Shown here: one piece after another, positions 1 through 10,816 of the stretch
Numbering within the stretch: the first letter of the stretch is position 1
Layout: each line of letters starts with the position of its first letter
Assembly (NCBI RefSeq): GCF_019703515.2
Contig: NC_059362.1
Location: 32,094,326 to 32,158,325 of the forward strand
Length of the DNA: 64,000 nucleotides
Origin: Myxocyprinus asiaticus
Taxonomy: Eukaryota > Chordata > Actinopteri > Cypriniformes > Catostomidae
Direction: 5' to 3'
Position numbers and translations under genes: made by a program
Notes under the pieces: model-generated
What the model saw: the letters and a program-made list of their open reading frames with translations, nothing else
What the model was told of the DNA's origin: nothing
Databases searched by the model: none

Positions 1-425
1 ATTACTGATATCAACAATTGCCATTTCCACTAGTGAAAATTACAATTCTTGATATCAAGAATTAGCATTCAAACTATTGAAAATTTAATTGCTGACATCA
101 ACAATTCACATCCTGAAATGAATAAAAGTAAATTTGGCTTGCAACAGTATCAGAGGTCACTGTGAAATTTAACTAATGAAAATTAAATTACAGATATCAA
201 GAATTACGTTTTTTACTAGTTGAAATTCCATTTTTGATATCAAGAATGTGATTTCTGCGAGTGATGTCATTTTTTTATATAAAAAAAATGCACGTTTTTA
301 CTAGTAGAAATGTCATTATTGATATCAACAACTGGCATTTCCACTAATGAAAATTACATTTTTGATATCAAGAATTAGAATTTTAACATCAACAATTCAT
401 ATCCTGCAAATGAATAAAAGCTAAA
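1..425. repeat. Degenerate tandem array built on GATATCAA palindromes
   Basis: The motif TTGATATCAAGAAT or TGATATCAACAA recurs every 50-120 bases, separated by variants of CATTTCCACTAGTGAAAATTA. At 44-61 it forms a perfect 18-base palindrome. The window starts inside the array. It is AT-rich and has no reading frame. I do not recognise the family; it could be a minisatellite or the internal part of an AT-rich transposon. Confidence 0.7.
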
Positions 426-473
426 ACGGCTTGCCATAATAGCATCTGTTATAATTGTATATTCATGATAGTG

Positions 474-475
<2 letters not shown>

Positions 476-530
<55 letters not shown>
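476..530. repeat. (AT)n(AC)n microsatellite
   Basis: An uninterrupted AT run is followed by an AC run and abuts the end of the Tc1-like element that begins at about 534. Confidence 0.95.
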
Positions 531-533
531 TCA

Positions 534-1718
534 CACTGGTGGTCAAACGTTTGGAATAATGTACAGATTTTGCTGTTTCAGAAGGAATTGGTACTTATCA
601 AAACTGATCACAAAGTATTGTCAGGACATTACTGATGTAAAAAAAACAGCACCATCACTATTTGAAAAAAGTCATTTTTGATCAAATCTAGACAGGCCCC
701 ATTTCCAGCAGCCATCACTCCAACACCTTATCCTTGAGTAATCATGCTAAATTGCTAATTTGGTACTAGAAAATCACTTGCCATTATATCAAACACAGCT
801 GAAAGCTATTTGGTTCATTAACTGAAGCTTAACATTGTCTTTGTGTTTGTTTTTGAGTTGCAACAGTATGCAATATACTGGCACATCTTAAGGTCAATAT
901 TAGGTCAAAAATGGCAAAAAAAGAAATAGCTTTCTTTAGAAACTTGTCAGTCAATCATTGTTTTGAGGAATGAAGGCTATAAAATGTTTGAAACTGCCAA
1001 AAAACAGAAGATTTCAAAGGTGTACACTACAGTCTTCAAAGAAAAAGGACAACTGGCTCTAGTTAGATGTGGAAGGCCAAGATGTACAACTAAACAAGAC
1101 GATAAGTACATCAGTATCTCTAGTTTGAGAAATATATGCCTTACATGTCCTCAGCTGGCAGCTTCATTGAATTCTACCCGCTCAACACCAGTTTCATGTA
1201 CATCAGTAAAGAGAAGACTCAGGCTTGCAGGCCTTATGGGAAGAATAGCAAAGAAAAAGCCACTTATGAAACAGAAAAACAAAAAGGAAAGGTTAGAGTG
1301 AGCAAAGAAATTGGACAACAGATAATTGGAAAAGAGTGTTATGGATCTTAACCCCATTGAGTTTTGTGGTATCAGCTAGACTGTAAGGTGCGTGAGAAGT
1401 GCCCAACAAGACAGCCACATCTATGGCAAGTGCTACAGGAAGTGTGGGGTGAAATGTCACCAGAGTATCTGGACAAACTGACAGCTAGGATGCCAAGGAT
1501 CTGCAAAGCTGTTATTGCTGCATGTGGAGGATTTTTTGATGAGAACTCTTTGAAGTAGTTTAAGAAGTTCTGAATTTTTTTTTCAAATTGTAATAGTAAT
1601 TTTTCACGTTATTAATGTCCTGACTATATATTGTGATCAGCTGAATGCCACTTTGGTGAATAAAAGTACCAATTTCTTTCCATAAGAGCAAAATCTGTAC
1701 ATTATACCAAACTTTTAT
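534..1718 (+). mobile_element. Tc1-like element, internally deleted copy 1
   Basis: The left end starts CACTGGTGGTCAAACGTTTG. The right end (about 1640-1718) carries the inverted counterpart, although its last bases have decayed. About 1.2 kb separates the ends, whereas a full Tc1 element is about 1.6 kb. The inner part encodes a broken transposase. A second copy of the same family lies at 57354-58321 in opposite orientation. Confidence 0.88.
911..1558 (+). pseudogene. Tc1-like transposase remnant lacking its catalytic core
   Basis: Translation of 963-1301 gives a paired-type DNA-binding region (for example RNEGYKM and [20 protein letters not shown]). Sequence matching WTTDNWKRV (about 1303-1341) is then followed directly by LNPIE (about 1348), and the C-terminal tail runs to 1558. 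In Tc1 transposases these two blocks are separated by roughly 130 residues that contain the first two catalytic aspartates. That stretch is missing here, and frameshifts break the rest. The copy cannot make active transposase. Confidence 0.85.
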
Positions 1719-2060
1719 CATTTTAACTTTTTAACATATATATATCCTGTGTGTCTGTGTATGTGTATATATTTTATCGGCAGATGAGTTTTCAGCTAAT
1801 GCAGCTCCTGGCCATACCAGTCTTCTTTTTTTATTTCTAAATCGCAAGCTACAAGGAATTAAAGCAATGTCTTCCTCTGGCTTTATGTCTTATAATGATA
1901 AATAGCACAACATTTGTGTGATTGCTTCAGAATTTACCAGGTCGTTAAGTCGAGTCATGTACCACTGCATCTGTATGATTATCAGATAAACTGACTCATA
2001 ACTTGTGCAGGGGCTCATGACCTCCCATGTGTCAGAACTCGCACCGTGTATGCCCGGCTT
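1719..2060. other. Unassigned intergenic sequence
   Basis: AT-rich unique-looking DNA with a short TATA/TGTG run near 1737-1775. No exon, RNA gene or repeat ends seen. Confidence 0.5.
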
Positions 2061-2373
2061 TAAAGGAATAGTTCACCCAAAAATGAATCGGTTTATTTTT
2101 TACACAAACCTATCTATTTGCTTCAGAAGACAGATTGACTAGTGTTGTGTGGATTACTTTTAAGCAGCCTAAATTTGCCTTTTGGACTGTCAAATAGCCA
2201 ACAGTCTAATGGCACCCATTATCTTGCATTGTATGGACATACAGAGTTGAAATGTGCTTATAAAAATCTTCATTTCGGTTGTGCTGAAGAAGAAAAGTCA
2301 TACACATCTGGGATGGCTTAAAGGTAAGTAAACCATGAGAGGATTTTCATTTTTAGGTGAACTAACCCTTTAA
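2061..2373. mobile_element. Foldback MITE of the AGTTCACCC family, shortened copy
   Basis: Begins TTAAAGGAATAGTTCACCC and ends with its inverted counterpart GGTGAACTAACCCTTTAA. Inside are the family hallmarks: 'cattgtatggac' and the 'agtcatacacatctggga' block. It is about half the length of other copies (4257-4863, 48620-49297), so the centre is deleted. Non-coding and non-autonomous. Confidence 0.85.
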
Positions 2374-3148
<775 letters not shown>

Positions 3149-3358
3149 GGTGCGGTTATCCTTATGAGGACTCTCCATAGTAATGATTTTTAATCTTTAT
3201 ATTTTCAATGTAAACACACAAACAAATTAAGGTTATGGTATCTAGGATATTGAAATGCATCTCTCAGGGCAAAATGTGCATGGAAAACAGTGAAAGCCCA
3301 CATAGAGTTGGACGTACTAGTAAGATCTGGGTTAGAAAAGAAATATAGCTGCATGTAA

Positions 3359-3531
3359 CTCAGGAGTGGTGATGGTGTAGTGGGCTAAAGCACATAAATG
3401 GTAATCAGAAGGTTGCTGGTTCGATCCTTGAGCAAGGCACTTAACGCTAGCTTGCTCCGGGGGAATTGTCCCTGTAATAAGTGCACTGTAAGTCGCTTTG
3501 GATAAAAGCATCTGCAAATGCATAAATGTAA
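3359..3531 (+). repeat. tRNA-derived SINE with a LINE-like tail, internally shortened
   Basis: The head GATGGTGTAGTGGGCTAAAG plus GGTTGCTGGTTCGATCC resembles tRNA A and B boxes. The 3' part (3440-3531) has CTTGAGCAAGGCACTTAACG and TAAGTCGCTTTGGATAAAAG, a tail shared by many fish SINEs and L2-type LINEs. Part of the linker after the B box is missing. Confidence 0.8.
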
Positions 3532-4256
3532 CTCAAAAGCTTAATAAATTAAGGTATAGATAAATGAATGAGTAGAGGAATGTATTACTGAATAAAACAG
3601 CTGAATGTGTTTTAGTATTAAGGAAAACTGACCACCCTAAAAAGAGGTAAGAGATAAAGATGTAGAAGAATAAGGGATTCTCACACACAGACACTAACTT
3701 TCACTTCAGCCATCACAAATGATTAGGGTTGACCAGACATGAGAGGAGGCACTTGGGCCACCCCATCCACTGGGATCCCACGTTGTTCCAAAACCAGATG
3801 GCCTAACAAAGAAGCTTGATCAGTAGAGGTGCAAGGCAGGGCAAGGGGTATTCAACACTCTTACTCTTAGGCAAGATTAACAGAGGGCAGAATAGAGGGT
3901 GACTTCAAGGACCCCAAGGATTTAACAGAGACTGGGTAAACCAGAGTGACTGTGCTGGGCCACTGACCATTAGACCCAGGGGTCAAACTGAGAAAAATCA
4001 CAACCTGAATGAAGCGTCTAGCAGCTTTTTAGCACATTCTGTGGACCAGGGTCCTTTAACTATGAGGGTGTGTCCTGACACTCAATAAAATATGCATTAA
4101 AAAGACATTATACTGCCAGTCATCAAAGAATCCTCTAATAATATTGTTTATCAAAATTACAGAGAGAAAAGAAACATGTAAAGTGGGACTAGTTTGTTCT
4201 TGTCCACTAGTTTGTGGTTTAACTGCTTCCCTATCCACTCCAACAACTTAACAATT
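3532..4256. other. Unassigned intergenic sequence
   Basis: Mixed-composition single-copy-looking DNA. No exon with flanking splice signals and no repeat termini were found. Confidence 0.45.
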
Positions 4257-4863
4257 TTAAGGAATAGTTCACCCAAAAATGAATGAAAATTCGGTCATAA
4301 TTTACTCATCCGTTCGTTCCAAACCTGTATGAATTTCTTTCTTATGCAGAACACAACAGTCAATTTTTCATACAGTGACTCAACTTAAAGCTTTATAAAG
4401 GACACAAAAGTATCATAAAAGTAGTCCATGTGGCTCATGCATCATATTCCAAGTCTTCTGAAGGCATACGATAGGTTTTGGTGAGAAACAACCCAAAATT
4501 TTAGTCGTTTTTATGTGAAAAACTTGATGTCCGTTGCACGTTATTGTGTGCATGAAAGAAGCATTCACAGTAGCATGCGTGTTCACACGAGAACTTTTTT
4601 AACACTAAAAACAAAACAAATTTTCATGTGAACATGCGTGCCCCTGTGAACAAGCTTCTCTCATAGCGCTTATGAACATACACAGCGCACTTTTTTGAGC
4701 TTTAAAGTGAGTCCCAATCAACTGTATTGAAAAGACGGAATGGAATATTTGGTAAAATGTGTTTAGCATATTATAATATATTAAGTCCTACTAGTTTGGA
4801 ACAACATGAGGGTGTGTAAATTATGACAGAATTGTAATTTTTAGGTGAACTAATCCTTTAAAA
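4257..4863. mobile_element. Foldback MITE of the AGTTCACCC family
   Basis: Starts TTAAGGAATAGTTCACCC and ends TTAGGTGAACTAATCCTTTA. The body includes CATATTCCAAGTCTTCTGAA and GGCATACGATAGGTTTTGG, also present in the fragment at 25230-25560. No coding capacity. Confidence 0.85.
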
Positions 4864-6473
4864 GCATGCTCAATGTCTATCCAGCTGTATGTGTATGTTA
4901 CAGGCCAACAAAAGAAAAATAGAGGGAGATACGAAAAAAGAGGGAAAGATAATGTTCCTTACCTATAGTTACTGCATCACTGCTACAAAAAAGTTCTTTC
5001 TCTAAACCTTCACGTTTAAAATCATTCAGCATTTGCTTTAGCTCAGTGTGCCGATATCAATCAAATGTGCAAGAATGTGGGCAGCTGTAAAATGCCTGAA
5101 AATTATTGTCTGATTATTTATGATGGAAAGCTGTCGCAGGATGATGGTAATTACCCAGACAGCACACAGGATAATGCCAATGCCTGCTTAAAATAATACA
5201 ATTAACTTGCAAAGCAGATCAGAGCATTGCTGGCATCCATTGCTGGGCTCACTTTGAAATGCAAGCAGCTTCATGCAATGCCGTCTCATTCCAGCCAACC
5301 CCCGCCAGTCACTAAATGGCCTCCTCTCTCTTCCCTGTCTGTCTCACACTCGCTCTCATCTCCAGGTATGATCAAAGCTGCCTTTTCTGTTTTGTGTGTT
5401 TTTGCAAACACATTTGGGGTTGTGTGTTTTTACCTGTGAATAAAATACAGTACATCAAAAACCAGACAGAGGGAGGAGGAAACATAAAGAGCAAGGGAGG
5501 AAGATGGAAAGAAAGGATAAATAAATTAACAGAGAGAATGACTTTGTCTTTACCTTGAGCCCTCTGAAGCCTGTTTTTGTACAGTTCTGAGAGATAGAGA
5601 GAGAGAGAGAGAGAGATGCTGGTTAGAGTCACTCTTTAGCCTCCTCATAATGTCATTTTCCATCTGTGATTGGCAAATAAAGTGTCTATTGATGAAGTGA
5701 GGGATAGGAGGGGAAGAGGGACAAAAGGGACGAGGAGAGGCAGAAATTGATTTCTGTGGGCAGCGCAGGAGAAAGGCAGTACATGAAATTCATTACATTC
5801 CCAAACAATGAGCTCAAGAGAAGAAGTCTCACTCTTTCTGCACAGACAATAAACCAGCATCACAGTGAATAGAGACTTCAATTAGGCACACAGGCATGAT
5901 AAGCCACACACACACAAATGTAAAGAGACGATGAGGAGTATATGCTTCTCTCTGAGCTGTAAAAGCTTGTTTAAAGCTGCAGTGAGCAGGAATATATTAA
6001 GGAAACAAAAAGCCATAACAGAGGGATGTTGAGCAGTAAACAGTCCAGTGAGGGACATTCAGTGGTTTTGCTAAAAAAAAATAAAAAAAACAGTTCTCAC
6101 CCAAGAAAATCACATCTCATCATGACTCACACCCTGTTGGCAAACAGATGAAAGTTTACCCTTGGGATGTATTTCATTTCTTTTGGGAGGCCACTTAAGA
6201 CTGTCATTCAGTTCCAAAGTGGCTCATTCTTACTTACTAAGAGATGATGAGTGTTAAATCTTAGTTACAAAAGAAAATGAAACCAAACTTTTTTCTCCTG
6301 GACGAACTAAAGCAGGCAAACAAAGCCTGCGTTGATACTACATTTAGTGTCATTTTAAAATTAGTTTGTTGAGGAAAATTAATGAAGAACGTCACATCCA
6401 AACCACACCCATGATACCTTTTTATATCTCTTTTTTGACCCATTGAATGAACAAGTTTTTTTGCTATTGTATC
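4864..6473. other. Intergenic sequence with a short GA run; no gene seen
   Basis: Single-copy-looking DNA with a (GA)n run at about 5590-5616 and a poly-A stretch near 6074. Several 60-86 codon open frames lie on both strands, but none resembles a known protein or has convincing splice context. Confidence 0.45.
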
Positions 6474-7114
6474 TTTAAAGGAATATTCCGGGTTCAATAC
6501 AAGTTAAGCTCAATGACAGCATTTGTGGCATAATATTGATTACAACAAAAATAACTTTTGACTTACCTCTCCATTTCTTAAAAAAAATTTAAAAAGCAAA
6601 ACTCTGGGTTAAAGTAAGGCACTTACAATGGAAGTAAATGGGGCCAATCCGTAAACATAAAATACTCAGTGTTTTGAAAGTATAGCCACAACATGTAAAC
6701 AATATGTGTGTTAACATGATTTTTGTGTGATAAAATCATTTACTTACCATTTCTGTGTAAAGTTATAGCTAATTTTACAACTTGGTTGCCATGACGATGT
6801 AATGTCAATAAACTCTAAAACTACTGTAAAAATGACGATTTAAACAACTTTACAGCTCAAATAATACATGATTTTTAATGGAAGAATTAATGTGCTTTTA
6901 TAAAATTATAAGCTTCACATTTCTGTCTTCAAACCCTCCTAAATTGGCCCCATTCACTTCCATTGTAAGTGTCTCACTGTATCCTCGATTTTTGCTTTTT
7001 CTTTTAAAAGAAAAGAACGGATGAGTCCAAATTATATTTTGTGGTAATCAACCTTATGTCACAAATGCTGTCGATTGCATTTCGGAAAAAAATATTTCTC
7101 ATCCCCCTTTAAGG
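6474..7114. mobile_element. Foldback MITE of the AATATTCCGGGTTCAATAC family
   Basis: The left end reads AAAGGAATATTCCGGGTTCA. The right arm (about 6930-7114) is its degenerate inverse: CACTTCCATTGTAAGTG, ACAAATGCTGTCGATTG. The centre carries CATGACGATGTAATGTCAAT. Further copies lie at 22447-23055 and, partial, at 37296-37470. Confidence 0.85.
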
Positions 7115-7223
7115 GGATTCTGCAGTATTTCACCATTATTTGTCAATGATTTAAATACCCAAATATAATATGACTGTTTGAAGTAAACTTATACTGTAAA
7201 TCTTGATATGCCTTGTACTGTAC

Positions 7224-8022
7224 ACTGTAAGAATGCTACAGAAATAAAACATTAATTGATTAACAAATATTAACTGTAAAATATACAGTAAACATTTTTT
7301 AAAAGACAATACAGTAGTTTTTACAATAAAATGGTGTAAAAATTACATTTTGTAGATGTAAAAAGTATGATTGTCCTGTTTAATTAATGGTAAAAATTTA
7401 CATTATGTTTAACAAGAGAGTACATGTACTTTTTACTGTAAATTATTGTTAAAATTACAGTAAAAAACAATAATTGAGCGTTCTCACAACTCCCTGCATG
7501 ACCCATTATATTTCATTATATTTGATGGGAATAGTTATGTTTCTTCTTATTTTTAATATCAGTTACATACTGATTCTGTGTTATATTTGATGTAGTTTAA
7601 TGTTTATTGCATTATTTAAATTTCACATGTGTTACCCTGATGGTGTTTAGTGTTTGTGTGAGTGACACTGAGTCTCTACATGTGTATTGGTCATTGCTCC
7701 TGGAAGAGCCACTATTGGTGTACATCATGTCATCAGGTGCTCTTCTGTAATTTTTATGGTGATTAACAATACCTTATAAAGTAAAAAGCTGATATTTACA
7801 GTTTCAGAAGGTTAATATCAAGTTTATGAAAAAATTGTTACTGTAAATTTAACAGAATTTTGTTTTTTACAGTGCCATCATGGTCATGTAAATTACAACA
7901 GTTTTATACTGTAAAATGTTCAGGTTGTTCTGTAAAGTTGTTTACATTTTTACTGTATTTTTTATATAATTATTCTGGCAACCAATTTTTTGTTTTTTTG
8001 TTTGTTTGTCTGTTTTTATAGT
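7224..8022. mobile_element. Non-autonomous DNA element, ACTGT...ACAGT-type, GTAC target duplication
   Basis: The element starts ACTGTAAGAATGC and ends TTTTTATAGT. It is flanked on both sides by GTAC (7220-7223 and 8023-8026), which looks like a 4-bp target-site duplication. The interior is rich in ACAGTAAA/TTTACTGT repeats in both orientations. Non-coding. Related-looking elements: 45753-46601 and 50354-51734. The superfamily was not recognised. Confidence 0.65.
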
Positions 8023-9544
8023 GTACATTTGACCCCCATTTGACATTTGTGAGTTTATTTAACTATTTTCTCCCTGGGCATAACTAAAGGGACTATATTG
8101 TCATTTAAAGATTTAGGAAGTAAAGTGCATCATCTTTTTTTTTTTTTTTACTTCTGTCTGTCTATTTTCCTCACTTTACCTGAGGAAACCGTACTGCAAA
8201 CTGCTCTGGATGACGGCAAACAACCAAGTTCAAACACGTGAGCCTCTTTAGCTGCTCTTCAGCTCATCATCTTAATATCAATAAGAGAGCAATCTCTTTC
8301 TGTGCCATCTCTCCCTCTCCCATCTTTCATGTGTACCCGTCCATCCATTAGTCACCGAATTAAAATGGAATAAGATGGCTATTAAGTTTTAGCGTAGGCT
8401 TTGTTCTCAGTGGCTGGTTAATGTTAGGAGAGGATCTCTTTATGTAACTGCCGCTCACCGTTTTGTACACAGCACACAAGGCCACTTCATACAACGAGAC
8501 ATTAGCAGCGCTCTGAGACAGAGACAGAGAAGGACTGTCTTATCTCTACCCTTATCACTCTCTTTTACATGCTCGCTCTCCAGTTTAATGTAACATCACA
8601 GCAATTGCAAAAAAATGGCGTCTGTAGAATCAACAATGAGGCAGAGGAAGAAAAGAGTGGGAACGGTGGAGAGAGATAAAAGAGTAACTGCTCATGTTCA
8701 AGCAGGTATCAAATAAAGTTGGCTCGTTTAATGGTGAACAGCGTTCAGGCGAGAAATCTTTGATGGCGGTGAGGTTGAAGTTTCATTATGATTTAAGGTT
8801 AAATGCTGGTAACAGATAAACATTGTGTGTGCACATTGAAAGCTTTATGATCAAAAACGAGCCAGTCTTCTTTCACTATACCAGTCAAATATATGATACA
8901 TCAAAAAGCACACTGAAAATAAATTCTATAGTTTACAAAAGAACTAAGAGGTCGAAGATCAGATGGATGCTGTCCTCATTGTATTTTAACCCTCAACACT
9001 CCTCAGATTAGTTTCACATAACCCACCGCAGAGTAGCAGCCAATGACAGGTGTTTGTGTGTGCCAGAGAGGGAGAGAGCAATGAAAAAGCAGAAAAGAAT
9101 TGAAAGACTTCCCTCAGATTATCAATAGACTTAAAAAATCACAGCATCGAAATACACAGATTAACCAAGGAGTGACTAAAAGGGGAGGTGAACTTTAGAA
9201 AAGAGTAAAAAGGAAGAAACAAGAGCCTGAAATATGAGATGGTGCAGAACTGGATTAGAACACGAGACGGATGTGTAGTTTAGGAATATGTTTTACATTC
9301 AGGCCACACAAAAGAGCTGATGAGAGTGAGAAAGGTACAGCAATCTATTGTTTAGAAGTTGGTAGTGAACAATACAAGTTGAAAAAGTAGAGTCATGTGT
9401 GCTGTGTAGGTGACAGGTCAGTTTCAGACAATACACACAATTAACTCGTGTGTTAATAAAATGGGAATAAAAAGGTATAAATCACTTTAATTTCAGATTT
9501 GAATGTGTTAGCAGCCAAGTTGAATATGTTTAATGAAATAAAAA

Positions 9545-9575
<31 letters not shown>

Positions 9576-9783
9576 ATACATATATATATACATACATACA
9601 TACAGTACATATGTAATATAAAATTGTTTATTTCTTATTTTTATATTTTAAAGAAATTGTTTATTTGTTGTTATTAAAGTATGTTTTTAATAATAATTTT
9701 ATATTGAATTTCAGAATAGTGCAGCTAAATATGTATATTAATAACCGAAATTCCTGCAAAATTACCCAGAAATCCCCCCTCAC
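8023..9783. other. Flank of afg1l remnants; candidate non-coding sequence and (TATC)n
   Basis: Mostly unique sequence with a poly-T near 8137-8149 and a (TATC)n/(TACA)n microsatellite at 9545-9604. The non-repetitive part (8150-9300) has balanced composition. I could not find the 3' exons of afg1l here; they may lie left of the window or be lost. Confidence 0.4.
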
Positions 9784-9871
9784 CTTCAGGTGGTCAGTTT
9801 GAGGTGGCCCCACACTTGAACAACCCCTCAAATAACTGCTTCAGAATCATAGCATCTGCTACATCCACAAC
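9784..9871 (-). pseudogene. afg1l: afg1l exon remnant: sensor-1 exon with in-frame stop and 12-bp deletion
   Basis: Read on the minus strand from the acceptor CTTTCAG, the frame gives VVDVADAMILKQLFEGLF, then KCG-ATSN-stop-PPE, with donor G|GTGAGG at the end. AFG1-family ATPases have VTDIADAMILKQLFE, then KNG, four valines, and ATSNRPPE. Here the four hydrophobic codons of the strand before sensor 1 are missing (12 bp, in frame), and the Arg after ATSN is TGA, a one-base change from CGA. The splice sites are still consensus. Skipping this 88-bp exon would shift the frame. The phase follows on exactly from the exon at 13865-13992. Confidence 0.9.
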
Positions 9872-10094
9872 CTGAAAGACAGAAAGACGTTTTTCTTTTC
9901 ATTTTGCTTGTAGGACTGTTTTATTTGGGTTGTATATGATCACCATCAGCAATTCCATTTATTGACTTAAAACCCCCTTTTTTTTTTTTTTTTAAGCATG
10001 ACCTGAATTCCAGTAAGGTCTGTAATCAGCCAAACTGACTGAGCTGTTCCCAGTCATGCATACTGTCACAATGTTCACTGAGATTGACATAAAT
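9872..10094 (-). other. afg1l intron sequence left of a MITE
   Basis: AT-rich intronic DNA with a poly-T at about 9978-9993. Nothing else recognised. Confidence 0.5.
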
Positions 10095-10816
10095 AAAATA
10101 AAAATTCTCTCATAATTTATTCACCCTCATACCATTCTAGATGTGTATGAATTTCTCTCTTCTGCAGAACACAAACAAAGATTTTTATAAGAATATCTCA
10201 GCTCTGTAGGTTCATACAATGCAAGTGAATGGTAACCAAAACTTTAAAGCTCAAAAAAGCACATAAAGGCAGCATAAAAGTAATCCGTAAAACTCAAGTG
10301 GTTTAATCCATGTCTTCTGAAGCGATCCAGTCAGTTTAGGGTGCAAACAGACCAAAATGTAACTTCTTTTCATTAATCTTGTCATTATTAGTCTTGTTGG
10401 AAATCATGATTTCAAGCTCAATTATACTTCCTAGCGCCATCTAGCACTCTGCGCATGCGTCAAGCACTAGGGAGTGTAATCAAGCTTGAAATCAAGATCA
10501 TGCTTAGATACTGCAATGGCAAAATGTACAGTGAAAAGGGAGTTACATTTTGGTCTGTTCTCGCCCAAAATCGATTAGATCTCTTCAGAAAACATGGATT
10601 AAAGTACTAGAGTCTTATGGATTACTTTTTATGCTGCCTTTATGTGATTTTTGGAGCTTTAACATTTTGGTCACCATTCACTTGCATTGTATGAAGCTAC
10701 AGAGCTGAGATATTCATATAAAACGTCTTCATTTGTGTTCTGCAGAAGAAAGTCATACACATCTGGGATGACATAAGGGTGAGTATAATGAATTTTTGGG
10801 TGAACTATTCCTTTAA
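10095..10816. mobile_element. Foldback MITE of the AGTTCACCC family, long copy
   Basis: It shows the full body of the family: 'ttctgcagaacacaaac', 'gtaggttcatacaatgcaag', a central inverted pair around 10430-10500, then the mirror half ending TTGGGTGAACTATTCCTTTA. The left terminal bases have decayed. Confidence 0.85.

Noticed and set aside
1..425. CRISPR-like array (short repeats with spacers)
   Set aside because: Repeats are degenerate, spacing is irregular, spacers resemble each other, and the DNA is vertebrate.
8186..8250. Possible further afg1l exon on the minus strand ending CAG|GTAAAG
   Set aside because: Only a faint resemblance in a few residues, no convincing acceptor, and phase not matched to the 9784-9871 exon.
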